Origin: Bradyrhizobium sp. MOS002
GTDB taxonomy: Bacteria; Pseudomonadota; Alphaproteobacteria; Rhizobiales; Xanthobacteraceae
DNA length: 64,000 nt
Assembly: GCF_003020115.1 (NCBI RefSeq)
Contig: NZ_PYFX01000003.1
Span: 620,001 to 684,000, forward strand
Direction of reading: 5' to 3'
The first letter of the stretch is position 1, and each line of letters begins with the position of its first letter. The position numbers were made by a program, and so were the translations under genes. Below are positions 25,173 to 33,592 of this stretch, piece after piece. The notes under the pieces were generated by a model. That model made no database searches. It was not told the origin of the DNA and was given only the letters and a program-made list of their open reading frames with translations.

Positions 25173-26219
25173 ATGCACTCCTTGGCGGAAAGGGGCGTTC
25201 CACTGGAGGAACGCCCAAAGACAAACATCAGCGGCCTCTCGGACTGGGATGCGGCGCGCATTTTCCTGGAAGTCGTCCGGTGCGGAAGTTTCCGCTCGGC
25301 AGCCGAGCGCCTGTCGCTGTCGATCAACGCCGTCCGCCGCCGGATCGATGATTTCGAACGCCAGACCGGTACCACCCTGTTCACCCGCGACGTCCACGGC
25401 ACCCGTCTGACCGACGAAGGCGCGCTGGTGGTCTCCGCCGTCGAGCAAATGGAGGCGGCCGCGTTCGACGTGCTGCGCACCAGCGATTCGACGGCGAACG
25501 CCCTGTCCGGCGAGGTCCGCGTCGCCGTCACCGAGGGACTTGGCACATTCTGGCTCGCCCCGCGACTGGTCGAATTCCAGCAGGCCTATCCAAAGATCCT
25601 GGTCGACCTGCACTGCGCGATGCGCTCGGCCGACGTCTCCCGCCACGAGGCCGACGTCGCCATTCACCTGTCGCGGCCTGCGGCGCTCGACGTCAAGCTG
25701 GTGCGGCTCGGCCGCATGCATCTGATGTTCTGGGCCTCCGAGAAATACATTTCAAAACATGGCGCGCCGCGTTCGGCGATGGAGTTGATCAAGCACCGCC
25801 TGGTGCTGCAGTTCGCCGACCAGCTCGACGCCAAGCAAACTTTCGAGAGCTTCTTCCCCGGCGTTCCGGAGCGTGAGCTTCTGGTCATGAAGACCAACGT
25901 CTCGAGCGCCAATTACTGGGCGGTCGCGAATGGCGCCGGAATCGGCGTATTCCCGAGCTACGCCGTTGCGCTTGGCGGGAAGTTGATTCCACTGGAGGTC
26001 GAGCTGAACAGATCGCTGGATATCTGGTTGTCCTACCACCCTGGTAGCGGCCGGATTCCGCGCGTGCGGCACATGATTGACTGGCTGATCGAAGCCTTCA
26101 ATCCGGCGCGTTTCCCGTGGTTTAAGGAAGAGTTCGTGCACCCGCATGAATTCAAGGACGAGTATATGGGCGAACCCCTGACCCAGCTCTTCGGGGGGTT
26201 TTCAACCGAAGACCGATGA
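25173..26219 (+). CDS. LysR-family transcriptional regulator
   Basis: 348 aa, longer than a usual LTTR (about 300) because of a 25-residue N-terminal lead and a C-terminal tail of about 30 residues. HTH at residues 25-85 (CGSFRSAAERLSLSINAVRRRIDDFE), effector domain after residue 110. The ATG has GAAGGGA upstream. The next gene, an XRE regulator, starts inside its stop codon (ATGA), so the two are translationally coupled. Confidence 0.85.
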   Translation: MHSLAERGVPLEERPKTNISGLSDWDAARIFLEVVRCGSFRSAAERLSLSINAVRRRIDDFERQTGTTLFTRDVHGTRLTDEGALVVSAVEQMEAAAFDVLRTSDSTANALSGEVRVAVTEGLGTFWLAPRLVEFQQAYPKILVDLHCAMRSADVSRHEADVAIHLSRPAALDVKLVRLGRMHLMFWASEKYISKHGAPRSAMELIKHRLVLQFADQLDAKQTFESFFPGVPERELLVMKTNVSSANYWAVANGAGIGVFPSYAVALGGKLIPLEVELNRSLDIWLSYHPGSGRIPRVRHMIDWLIEAFNPARFPWFKEEFVHPHEFKDEYMGEPLTQLFGGFSTEDR

Positions 26220-26620
26220 GAAAAAAGATGAAGACAGCGGCGAAGAGAATGAAGCAGCGCAGTGCCGGCAAGCCGGATATTGAGCTGGGCAAGCGAATCC
26301 GTCTGCGGCGCGTCGAGATGAAGGTCTCGCAGGCCGAGCTCGGCGAGAAGCTCGGCGTCAGTTTCCAGCAGGTCCAGAAGTACGAGAAGGGCGTCAATCG
26401 CGTCGGCGCGGCCCGGCTTCAGCAGATCGCCACCGCCCTCGATGTGCCCGTGACCTTCTTCTATGACGGCGACAACAAGGCGCGCGAAGTCGAGAGCCTG
26501 CTCTTCCTCGATAGCGCCTTCAGCCTCCGCCTGCTGCGCGCCTACAGCAAGATCAAGGACCAGACGGTGCAGCGTCAGCTCGTCTCGCTGATGGAATCGA
26601 TCGCAGCGAACGAAGCCTGA
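26216..26620 (+). CDS. XRE-family HTH regulator
   Basis: 134 aa. A Lys/Arg-rich N-terminus, a Cro/C1-type HTH at residues 22-77 (IRLRRVEMKVSQAELGEKLG, FQQVQKYEKGVNRV) and a short helical C-terminal region. This architecture is widespread in Rhizobiales chromosomes, with roles in development or cell-surface control. Coupled to the LysR gene by a 4-nt overlap and followed by a strong terminator. Confidence 0.88.
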   Translation: MRKKMKTAAKRMKQRSAGKPDIELGKRIRLRRVEMKVSQAELGEKLGVSFQQVQKYEKGVNRVGAARLQQIATALDVPVTFFYDGDNKAREVESLLFLDSAFSLRLLRAYSKIKDQTVQRQLVSLMESIAANEA

Positions 26621-26739
26621 GCCGATCGGCGTTCGCGCCTTTCCGCCCGATGTTCAATCCGCCGCGTCACGGGGGCGCGGCTGGATTGGACGAGACCCGG
26701 ACAAGATATATCCGGCCCGCGCGCTCGCGCGGACTTCTC

Positions 26740-26763
26740 GGGGCGGCATGACCGCCCCTTTTT
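26740..26763 (+). terminator. rho-independent terminator after LysR-XRE
   Basis: GGGGCGG-CATGA-CCGCCCC followed by TTTTT: a textbook terminator 120 nt after the XRE stop. Confidence 0.85.
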
Positions 26764-26995
26764 GTTGAGCATTTTCCTGCCGCCGCCCGCGGTTTTCGCG
26801 AACCCATTCCGGCCCTGTCGCGACCCAATCCAGAGACCGCCGTCCGACGTGCGGGGCTCGTGATGCGCCGTGCTTAAGGGAGCCGCAACCGGGAGGCGCT
26901 AGCCTCCGGCCGATTTCTCGAATCAGCACAGCGAACCGGAAATTGCCGATGCGAGCGCCCGTCCGGGCCTCGCTCTCATGGAGAAGATGGGACAC
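26764..26995. other. intergenic region upstream of the L,D-transpeptidase
   Basis: Together with 26621-26739 this is a 375-nt gene-free stretch. Apart from the terminator it holds only a bulged hairpin near 26888-26910 (GAGGC-GCTA-GCCTC core). No clear promoter motif. Confidence 0.4.
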
Positions 26996-28342
26996 ATGTC
27001 GAAACGCCATGCGATGATCCTTGCCGTCGGCATGCTTGCGAGCGCCTCTGCGCTTGCTCAGACCGAGACCGTTGGACAGGCCTGGCCCAGGCCGGCGACT
27101 GCAGGCACGGTGCCGACCACCGCCAATCCGGCCCACGCAGCCGCACCGAAAACCGCCGCGCCGGCGGCCGCTTCGACGGCAGAGAGCCGCTCGGCCGCGG
27201 CGCTCGCGCTGACGCATGAGCCGACCTATGACGAAGGATCCGCCCAGCGCATCAAGGATGCGGCGCTGAGCTATTCCGATCTCGCCGTGCGCGGCGGCTG
27301 GCCGGCGATCCCGGCAGACGCCAAATTCGCGCTCGGCGCCCAGGGCGCCAACGACGATCTCCTGCGCAAGCGGCTGATCGTCTCCGGCGATCTTGCCGCC
27401 GACAAGGCGAGCGGCGCCTTCGACCAGGATCTCGCCGACGCCGTGAAACGCTTCCAGGCCCGCCACGGCCTCGCACCGACCGCAACGATGACGCCGCGCA
27501 CGATCGCGGCGATGAACGTGCCGGTGCAGATGCGCATCCGGCAGTTGGAGGCTTCGCTCCAGCGGCTCGAGAACATGGATTTCGGCTTCGGCCAGCGCTA
27601 TGTCGTGGTCAACATCCCCGCCGCCTTCGCCGAAGCGGTCGAGAACGACGTCGTGGTGCGGCGCTATCGCGTGATCGTCGGCAAGACCGAAAAGCCCTCG
27701 CCGACGCTGACGACCCAGATCAGCAGCGTCGTCCTCAATCCGACCTGGACGGTGCCCTCCTCGATCGCCAAGACCGAGATCTCCGCGCATATGCGCAAGG
27801 ACCCCACCTATCTGTCGCGCATGCACATGGAGGTGCTCGACGCCCACGACAATCCGATCGATCCGAATTCAGTCGACTGGTCCGGCACGCATACGCCGAA
27901 TTTCACCGTGCGCCAGCACAACGGCACGTTCAACGCGCTTGGCGCGGTCAAGATCGACATGCCGAATTCCTATTCGGTCTACATGCACGACACCAACCAG
28001 CGCAATCTGTTCAGCGATGATTACCGCTTCGATTCCCATGGCTGCTCGCGCGTCGACAATGTGCGCGATCTCGCCGCCTGGCTGTTGAAGGACCAGCCGA
28101 AATGGAGCCGCGCCGCGATCGACGCGGAAATCGCCAGCGGCCAGCATCTCGACGTCGCCATGGCGAAGAAGGTGCCGGTGGCCTGGATCTATCTCACGGC
28201 GTGGATGACCAAGGACCAGACCGTCCAGTTCCGCAACGACGTCTATCACCAGGACGAGCAGCTGCTGGAGGCGACCGCCGAAGAGGCGGCATTTTTCAGC
28301 AATGCCGGCAGCCACCCGCTGACCGCACACATGACGAGATAG
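26996..28342 (+). CDS. L,D-transpeptidase with peptidoglycan-binding domain (YcbB-like)
   Basis: 448 aa from the ATG at 26996 (other in-frame ATGs at 26978 and 26987). Signal peptide ending ASALAQ, an Ala/Pro-rich linker, a PG-binding repeat (LADAVKRFQARHGLAPTATM, about residues 145-180), then the YkuD catalytic domain with Cys in SHGCSRVDNVRDLA. The family makes 3-3 peptidoglycan cross-links or ties proteins to the wall in the periplasm. Single gene. Confidence 0.88.
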   Translation: MSKRHAMILAVGMLASASALAQTETVGQAWPRPATAGTVPTTANPAHAAAPKTAAPAAASTAESRSAAALALTHEPTYDEGSAQRIKDAALSYSDLAVRGGWPAIPADAKFALGAQGANDDLLRKRLIVSGDLAADKASGAFDQDLADAVKRFQARHGLAPTATMTPRTIAAMNVPVQMRIRQLEASLQRLENMDFGFGQRYVVVNIPAAFAEAVENDVVVRRYRVIVGKTEKPSPTLTTQISSVVLNPTWTVPSSIAKTEISAHMRKDPTYLSRMHMEVLDAHDNPIDPNSVDWSGTHTPNFTVRQHNGTFNALGAVKIDMPNSYSVYMHDTNQRNLFSDDYRFDSHGCSRVDNVRDLAAWLLKDQPKWSRAAIDAEIASGQHLDVAMAKKVPVAWIYLTAWMTKDQTVQFRNDVYHQDEQLLEATAEEAAFFSNAGSHPLTAHMTR

Positions 28343-28452
28343 ATTGGCCATGCAATCCCGGCACAGGCGGCTGCAAAGCCACGTCCGTTGCCGCGGTTGA
28401 CCCAGGCCTCGCCGCGGCCGAACATTGCACCTCGCCAACGAAAGCGAGCGCG

Positions 28453-29274
28453 ATGTCCGACATGTCCAGCACGACCGAAATTCCCTGCGCCGACGGCAAG
28501 ATCCTCAAGCACACCGCCGGTGGCGTCGGCGTGATCACCTTCAACAATCCCGACAAGCGCAACGCGATGTCGCTGGAGATGTGGGAGGGATTTGGCGAGG
28601 CGCTGACAGCCTTGCGCGACGATGCTGCCGTGCGCGTCGTGATCCTGCGCGGCGCCGGTGGCAAAGCCTTCGTGTCGGGCGCCGACATCAGCCAGTTCGA
28701 GAAGACGCGCCATAACGCCGCCGCTTCAGAGGAATATGGCAAACGCAGCGCCGCCCAGCGCGCGCTGCTTGCCGATTATCCCAAGCCGACGATTGCCTGC
28801 ATCCAGGGCTTTTGCCTCGGCGGCGGCATGCAGGTGGCGATGCTCGCCGACATCCGCATCGCCTCCCATGGCAGCCAGTTCGGCATTCCTGCGGCGAAAC
28901 TCGGCATCGCCTACGGCTATGATGGCTTGAAGCACCTGGTGTCGCTGGTCGGACCGTCCTGGGCCCGGCTCCTGATGTACACAGGCATGCGCATCGATTC
29001 CACCGAAGCACTGCGAATCGGGCTGGTCGAGCGCGTGGTTCCGGATGATCAGCTCTGGGGCGAGACCATGGGCATCGCCGAGACGATCTCGCAAAATGCG
29101 CCGCTCGCGATCAAGGCCGCCAAGCTCACCATCGCGCAAGTGCTGAAGGACGAAAGCGCGCGCGACATGGACGCGATCAAGGCGGTCGGCACGGCCTGTA
29201 TGGACAGTGCCGATTTTCGCGAGGGCAGGCAGGCCTTCATGGAGAAGCGCAAGCCGCAGTTTCAGGGACGATGA
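28453..29274 (+). CDS. enoyl-CoA hydratase/isomerase family protein
   Basis: 273 aa crotonase-fold enzyme. The oxyanion-hole motifs are present: SGADISQF (around residue 75) and GFCLGGGMQVAMLADIRIAS (around residues 117-136). Crotonase-fold members hydrate or isomerise acyl-CoA double bonds; the catalytic residues do not fix one reaction here. The ATG at 28453 follows only a weak ribosome site. The frame is open further upstream across the end of the transpeptidase gene, but that part is antisense-type noise. Confidence 0.85.
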   Translation: MSDMSSTTEIPCADGKILKHTAGGVGVITFNNPDKRNAMSLEMWEGFGEALTALRDDAAVRVVILRGAGGKAFVSGADISQFEKTRHNAAASEEYGKRSAAQRALLADYPKPTIACIQGFCLGGGMQVAMLADIRIASHGSQFGIPAAKLGIAYGYDGLKHLVSLVGPSWARLLMYTGMRIDSTEALRIGLVERVVPDDQLWGETMGIAETISQNAPLAIKAAKLTIAQVLKDESARDMDAIKAVGTACMDSADFREGRQAFMEKRKPQFQGR

Positions 29275-29418
29275 TTCCACTATTGCCACAACGCGAAGCA
29301 ACGACGGCAGGCAACGTGAACATGCATTCAGGAAGATTAAATTCCCCCGCTCCTGCAACACCATAGCAACCAGCTGATTTGCTGGAAGTTCTCTCGCCAT
29401 CAAACGAGGGAGATTGCG

Positions 29419-29703
29419 ATGAAACTCAAATTTGCTGTTCTTGGTCTGGCTGCCCTAGGCTGCGCCGCGCTAGCATCAGGACAGGCACTCGCGGCGATGC
29501 CGAACGGCATTCCGCAGGCCGACCGTATCGCGAGCGGCCCGGCAGCTGAGCTCGATCAGGTGCGCTGGGTGTGCAACCCATGGGGCCGCTGCTTCTGGCG
29601 TCCGAACTATTATGGCGCCTACGGGTATTACGGCGGCCCGCGACGCTTCTACGGTCCGCGCCCGTGGGGCTGGGGCGGTCACCGCCACTGGCGTCGCTGG
29701 TGA
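29419..29703 (+). CDS. small exported Gly/Tyr/Trp/Arg-rich protein
   Basis: 94 aa: signal peptide (residues 1-26, ending ALAAM), then a short linker and an aromatic tail rich in Gly, Tyr, Trp, Arg and His (GAYGYYGGPRRFYGPRPWGW, ending HRHWRRW). Two Cys (VCNPWGRCFW) could pair. Many Bradyrhizobium genomes encode such proteins; function unknown. AGGGAGA ribosome site; terminator immediately after the stop. Confidence 0.78.
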   Translation: MKLKFAVLGLAALGCAALASGQALAAMPNGIPQADRIASGPAAELDQVRWVCNPWGRCFWRPNYYGAYGYYGGPRRFYGPRPWGWGGHRHWRRW

Positions 29704-29708
29704 ACTGC

Positions 29709-29734
29709 GAGGGGCCGCGAGGCCCCTCTTCCTT
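29709..29734 (+). terminator. terminator after the Gly/Tyr-rich protein gene
   Basis: GAGGGGCC-GCGA-GGCCCCTC followed by TTCCTT. It lies 2 nt from the stop of the convergent gene on the other strand. Confidence 0.75.
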
Positions 29735-29736
29735 GA

Positions 29737-30816
29737 CTACAGCGCCGCGAGCACCGCCTTCGTGATGTCGGCCGTGCCGTTGTTGCCGCCGAACTCCATC
29801 GGCTTGAGGCCGCCGGCGTAGACCTTGTCCACGGCGCGCTCGATGGTCTCGCCGGCCTCGGCCGCGCCCTCGACGCCGTGCTTGTCGGCGAGCCAGTCCA
29901 GCATCATCGCCGCCGACAGGATCATGCCGGTGGGATTGGCCTTGCCCTGCCCCATGATGTCGGGCGCGGTGCCGTGGCACGGCTGGAACACGGCATATTT
30001 GTCGCCGATGTCGGCGGACGGCGCCATGCCGAGGCCACCGATCAGGCTCGCGGTGATGTCGGAGACGATGTCGCCGAACATGTTCTCCATCACCATCACG
30101 TCGAAATCCCAGGGACGCTTCACCAGCATCGCCGAACAGGCATCGACATAGAGCCGGTCGGTCTTGACCTCCGGATGACGCTTGGCGATCTCGTCGAAGA
30201 TGCCGCGGAAGAACGCAAAGGCCTTGAACACGTTCGCCTTGTCGACGCAGGCGAGCATCCCCGGCTTGCCGCGCGCCTTGCGGCGCTCGGCGAGGCGAAA
30301 CGAGAACTCGAACAGGCGCTCGGACGTCTTGCGCGTGATCACCATGGTCTCGCGCGCCTCCTCATGGGCGACGACGCCCTTGCCCATCGATGCGAACAGG
30401 CCTTCGGTGGACTCCCTGATCACGACGAGATCGATGCCGCGCTGGTCGGCGCCGACGATCGGGCTCGGCACGCCCGGAATGAGCCGCGCAGGGCGCACAC
30501 CGGCATAGAGATCGAAGATGAAGCGCAGCTCGATCTGCGGCGCGATCTCGGTGTTGTCAGGATAGCGCACCGACGGCAGGCCACAGGCGCCGAGCAAAAT
30601 CGCGTCCGCCTCCTCGCACAGCTTGATGGTGGTATCAGGCATCGACTTGCCGGTGGCGAGATAATGGTTGGCGCCCGCCGGCGCCTCGGTGAAGCGGAAG
30701 CTCAAGCCGGATTTCGTCTCGATCTTGCGCAGGACCTCGATGGCCGGCGCCATGACTTCGGGCCCGATGCCGTCACCGGCGAGCACGGCAATGTGGAAGG
30801 CGTTATTTGCGGACAT
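29737..30816 (-). CDS. isocitrate/isopropylmalate dehydrogenase-family enzyme
   Basis: 359 aa beta-decarboxylating dehydrogenase. It starts IAVLAGDGIGPEV, has the family substrate arm (AGVRPARLIPG), VDACSAMLVKRPWDFDVMVMENMFGDI with the metal-binding Asp, and the nucleotide site QPCHGTAPDIMGQGKANP. Not in a leucine operon and distinct in sequence from LeuB, so a tartrate/D-malate dehydrogenase-like role is possible. AGGAAA before the ATG. Confidence 0.82.
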   Translation of the reverse strand: MSANNAFHIAVLAGDGIGPEVMAPAIEVLRKIETKSGLSFRFTEAPAGANHYLATGKSMPDTTIKLCEEADAILLGACGLPSVRYPDNTEIAPQIELRFIFDLYAGVRPARLIPGVPSPIVGADQRGIDLVVIRESTEGLFASMGKGVVAHEEARETMVITRKTSERLFEFSFRLAERRKARGKPGMLACVDKANVFKAFAFFRGIFDEIAKRHPEVKTDRLYVDACSAMLVKRPWDFDVMVMENMFGDIVSDITASLIGGLGMAPSADIGDKYAVFQPCHGTAPDIMGQGKANPTGMILSAAMMLDWLADKHGVEGAAEAGETIERAVDKVYAGGLKPMEFGGNNGTADITKAVLAAL

Positions 30817-30848
30817 CGGGTTTCCTAAATGGCGAAAGGTGTGGCCTC

Positions 30849-30935
30849 ATCATTGCGAGGAGCTCTTGCGACGAAGCAATCCAGACTGTTTCCACGGAGG
30901 GATTCTGGATTGCTTCGCTGCGCTCGCAATGACGG
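30849..30935. repeat. Bradyrhizobium-type palindromic repeat, copy 1
   Basis: Imperfect palindrome: left arm TCATTGCGAGG...GAAGCAATCCAGA, right arm TCTGGATTGCTTCGCTGCGC then TCGCAATGACGG. Same element at 35026-35113 and 62059-62138. The two arms can fold into one long hairpin. Confidence 0.8.
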
Positions 30936-30949
30936 AGGATAGACCGAGG

Positions 30950-32017
30950 CTACGGTGTCAGCACCGTGCGGCCAACCACCGCGCCCTGCTGCAATTGCAC
31001 CAGCGCGTCGTTGGCCTTGGCGAGCGGCTGCCGCGTCACGGGGATCGGCGCGATGTTCTTCGCCCGCACGAGGTCGAGCAGTTCCTGCGTCTCGCGCAAA
31101 TTGCCGACATAGCTGCCCTGGATCGTCACCGCCTTGATCGGAATCAGCGGCAGTGCCCAGGTCGCCCCGCCGCCGAACAGGCCGACGATGACGAGCTTGC
31201 CGCCCTTGGTCAGGCAGTCGAAGCCGAGTTGCGTAGTGGCGGCGTTGCCGACGAGATCGAGCACCGCGCGGATGGGACCACCGGCTTTCTTGGCAAGCTG
31301 CTCCAGCGCGTCGGGCGCCTTGGGATCGACGGTCGCGAGCGCGCCGGCCTTCTCCGCGGCTTCGCGCTTCTTGGCGTCGATGTCGACCATGATCGCGCCC
31401 TTGCCGCCCATCGCCTTCAGCAGCGAAAGTGCCATCAGGCCGAGGCCTCCGGCACCGAACATCACGATCGGGGTGTCGAAGTGCTGCTCGAGCTTCTTCA
31501 GCGCGCTGTAAGTCGTGACGCCCGAGCAGGCGTAAGGTGCAGCCGACGCGGGATCGAGCCCTCTCAGATTGAGCAAATAGCGCGGATGCGGCACGAGCAT
31601 GTGGTCGGAATAGCCACCGTCGCAATAGACGCCGAGCGAGCGCGGCGTCAGGCACATGTTCTCATCGCCGGCGAGACAGGTCGCGCATTTGCCGCAACCG
31701 ATCCAGGGATAGACCAGGCCGACATCGCCAATCTTCACATCGCCCTGGTCCGACGACTTCACGTCCGGGCCGAAGGCGAGGATTTCACCGACGGTCTCGT
31801 GCCCCATGGTCAGCGGCAGGTTGATGCCGCGGTCCTTCAGCGACAACGGCTTGCGACCGTGGCCGAGATCGTAGCCACCTTCCCAGATGTGGAGGTCGCT
31901 GTGGCAGACGCCGGCGGCCTTCACCTTGATCAGCACCTGCGTGCCGGACGGCTGCGGCGTTGCCTCGTCGAACTCCTGCAGCGGCGCCTTGAAATCGGCG
32001 ACCTTGAAACTTTTCAT
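30950..32017 (-). CDS. zinc-dependent alcohol dehydrogenase
   Basis: 355 aa medium-chain dehydrogenase. Catalytic zinc ligands: Cys in GVCHSDLH and His-Glu in GHETVG. Structural zinc Cys cluster CGKCATCLAGDENMC. NAD site GAGGLGLMAL. Oxidises or reduces an alcohol/aldehyde with NAD(P); substrate unknown. The ATG at 32017 has a GGGAGGACACCG ribosome site; longer frames upstream are spurious. Confidence 0.87.
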   Translation of the reverse strand: MKSFKVADFKAPLQEFDEATPQPSGTQVLIKVKAAGVCHSDLHIWEGGYDLGHGRKPLSLKDRGINLPLTMGHETVGEILAFGPDVKSSDQGDVKIGDVGLVYPWIGCGKCATCLAGDENMCLTPRSLGVYCDGGYSDHMLVPHPRYLLNLRGLDPASAAPYACSGVTTYSALKKLEQHFDTPIVMFGAGGLGLMALSLLKAMGGKGAIMVDIDAKKREAAEKAGALATVDPKAPDALEQLAKKAGGPIRAVLDLVGNAATTQLGFDCLTKGGKLVIVGLFGGGATWALPLIPIKAVTIQGSYVGNLRETQELLDLVRAKNIAPIPVTRQPLAKANDALVQLQQGAVVGRTVLTP

Positions 32018-32163
32018 CGGTGTCCTCCCGGATACTTTTCTTGTCGCCGCCACCATGGCATGGGCGGCAGGACGAGACAAACTCGGACCTGTGTAGATGA
32101 GGCCGGCGGATGATGGCAAGCCGACCTCGCGCAAAGCCGCATTGCTTGCTGCACGAAGCTGTC

Positions 32164-32211
32164 CGTCAGACTTGCCGTCAGACTTGCGGTCAGACTTGCC
32201 GTCAGCTTTGC
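32164..32211. repeat. four-copy 12-bp tandem repeat
   Basis: CGTCAGACTTGC repeated four times (third copy begins G, fourth has CTTT for ACTT). It lies in the 184-nt gap between the alcohol dehydrogenase and CoA-transferase genes and includes the CoA-transferase stop codon. Confidence 0.85.
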
Positions 32212-33398
32212 ACGGCTGTCTTGCCTGACGGAATTGGCGCACCCTCGGTGAGGCCGATTTCCGCGCGCAGCCGGTCGGTGTGCTCGCCAAGCACGGCCAT
32301 CGTCCTGGCCGGCGCTGTGTCGGCACCGGACATCCGGAACGGCAGATTGAGGACCTGGAACGAGCCGCCTTCGTCCTCCACAGACGAGAGCGCCTGCCGG
32401 TGCGCGATCTGCGGATCGGCCAGCGCCTCGGACACGCTGCGATAGGCCGAGGCCGGCACGCCGGCAGCGCCAAGCGCGGCGAGGCAGGCCTCGGTCGAGA
32501 ACTGCCGCGACCAGGCTTCGACACCGTCCATCAAGTCGGCCCAATTGTCGCGACGCGCGGCATAGGTGGAGAAGCGCGGATCGGAGATCCATTCGGGGCG
32601 ACCGATCACCCCCATCAGTCCCTTAAACGTCTTCTCGCTGGCAACCGTGATCATGACGTAGCCGCTCGCCGTCTCGGTCGGGCCAAACATCGGGCGCGGC
32701 GGCGGCTTCACGGTGAACTGCGAGTTTTGCAACTCGATCAACGTCAGCGTCAGCATCGATTCCAGCATGGAGACGTCGATGTGCTGGCCGAGCCCGGTGA
32801 CCGTGCGCTGGTAGAGCGCCGACGCAATCGCGCCAAACCCGTAGGTGCCGGTGACGACGTCGGCATGGTAGATGCCGCAATAATCCGGGCGGCTGCGGCC
32901 GGGCTGGTAGGCGAGATGCGCCATGTCGTAGCCGGAGGCTGCATGGATCACCGGCGCGTAGGCCGGCAATTCGGCGGACGGGCCGCTCTGGCCGTAGCCG
33001 GAGATCGAGCAGTAGATCAGCTTCGGATTGACGGCGCGCATTCTGTCATAGTCGAGCCGCAGCCGGTGCATCACGCCGGGGCGGAAGTTCTCGACCAGGA
33101 TGTCGGCAGTCACGGCCAGCCGGCGGACCGCCTCCTTGCCGTCCTCGGACTTGAGGTCGAGCACGACGCTCTTCTTGCCGACATTGAGCTGGCCGAACAC
33201 GGTGCTGCAGCCCTTGCGCAGCGGCGGCCGGGTCCGCATCGTCTCGCCGCCGTCGGTCTCGATCTTGATGACCTCGGCGCCCATGTCGGCGAGCATCCGC
33301 GCACAATGGGGACCGGCGATGGTGGTCGAAAAATCCAGAACCCTGAGGCCGGCGAAGGCCTTTGTCGTCGTCCCCTCATGCTTATCTGATAGCTGCAT
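32202..33398 (-). CDS. CaiB/BaiF (family III) CoA-transferase
   Basis: 398 aa. N-terminal VLDFSTTIAGPHCARMLADMGAEVIKIE is the family signature; the catalytic Asp is in YHADVVTGTYG. Transfers CoA between carboxylic acids; substrates not predictable. ATG at 33398 with AGCAGG upstream; its stop lies in a 12-bp tandem repeat. Divergent from glgA (194-nt gap). Confidence 0.87.
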   Translation of the reverse strand: MQLSDKHEGTTTKAFAGLRVLDFSTTIAGPHCARMLADMGAEVIKIETDGGETMRTRPPLRKGCSTVFGQLNVGKKSVVLDLKSEDGKEAVRRLAVTADILVENFRPGVMHRLRLDYDRMRAVNPKLIYCSISGYGQSGPSAELPAYAPVIHAASGYDMAHLAYQPGRSRPDYCGIYHADVVTGTYGFGAIASALYQRTVTGLGQHIDVSMLESMLTLTLIELQNSQFTVKPPPRPMFGPTETASGYVMITVASEKTFKGLMGVIGRPEWISDPRFSTYAARRDNWADLMDGVEAWSRQFSTEACLAALGAAGVPASAYRSVSEALADPQIAHRQALSSVEDEGGSFQVLNLPFRMSGADTAPARTMAVLGEHTDRLRAEIGLTEGAPIPSGKTAVQS

Positions 33399-33592
33399 GC
33401 CTGCTTGCGTCCTCGGGTCACTCAGGAACTATCGAAGTTCTCTGTTATTTGTGCGCCGACCCTAAAGGGCGGCAGCTGAGTAGGAAAGTCTTTACCGAAC
33501 AGACACGTCTCGTGGGCGGGCTTGGGAATTCCAGGGCAACTGGACCCGTTCTTGCATAGCAGCAATCGGGCTCCGGCAGAGGGCAGCAGTTC

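Noticed and set aside
28102-29274. 390-codon frame suggesting an extended enoyl-CoA hydratase
   Set aside because: The first 117 codons overlap the transpeptidase gene in another frame and have no family similarity; start set at 28453.
30849-30935. Palindromic repeats as insertion-sequence ends
   Set aside because: No transposase, no target duplication, and three similar short copies at gene ends fit a REP-type element.
32164-32211. Tandem repeat as a CRISPR array
   Set aside because: Units are 12 bp and contiguous, with no spacers and no cas genes.
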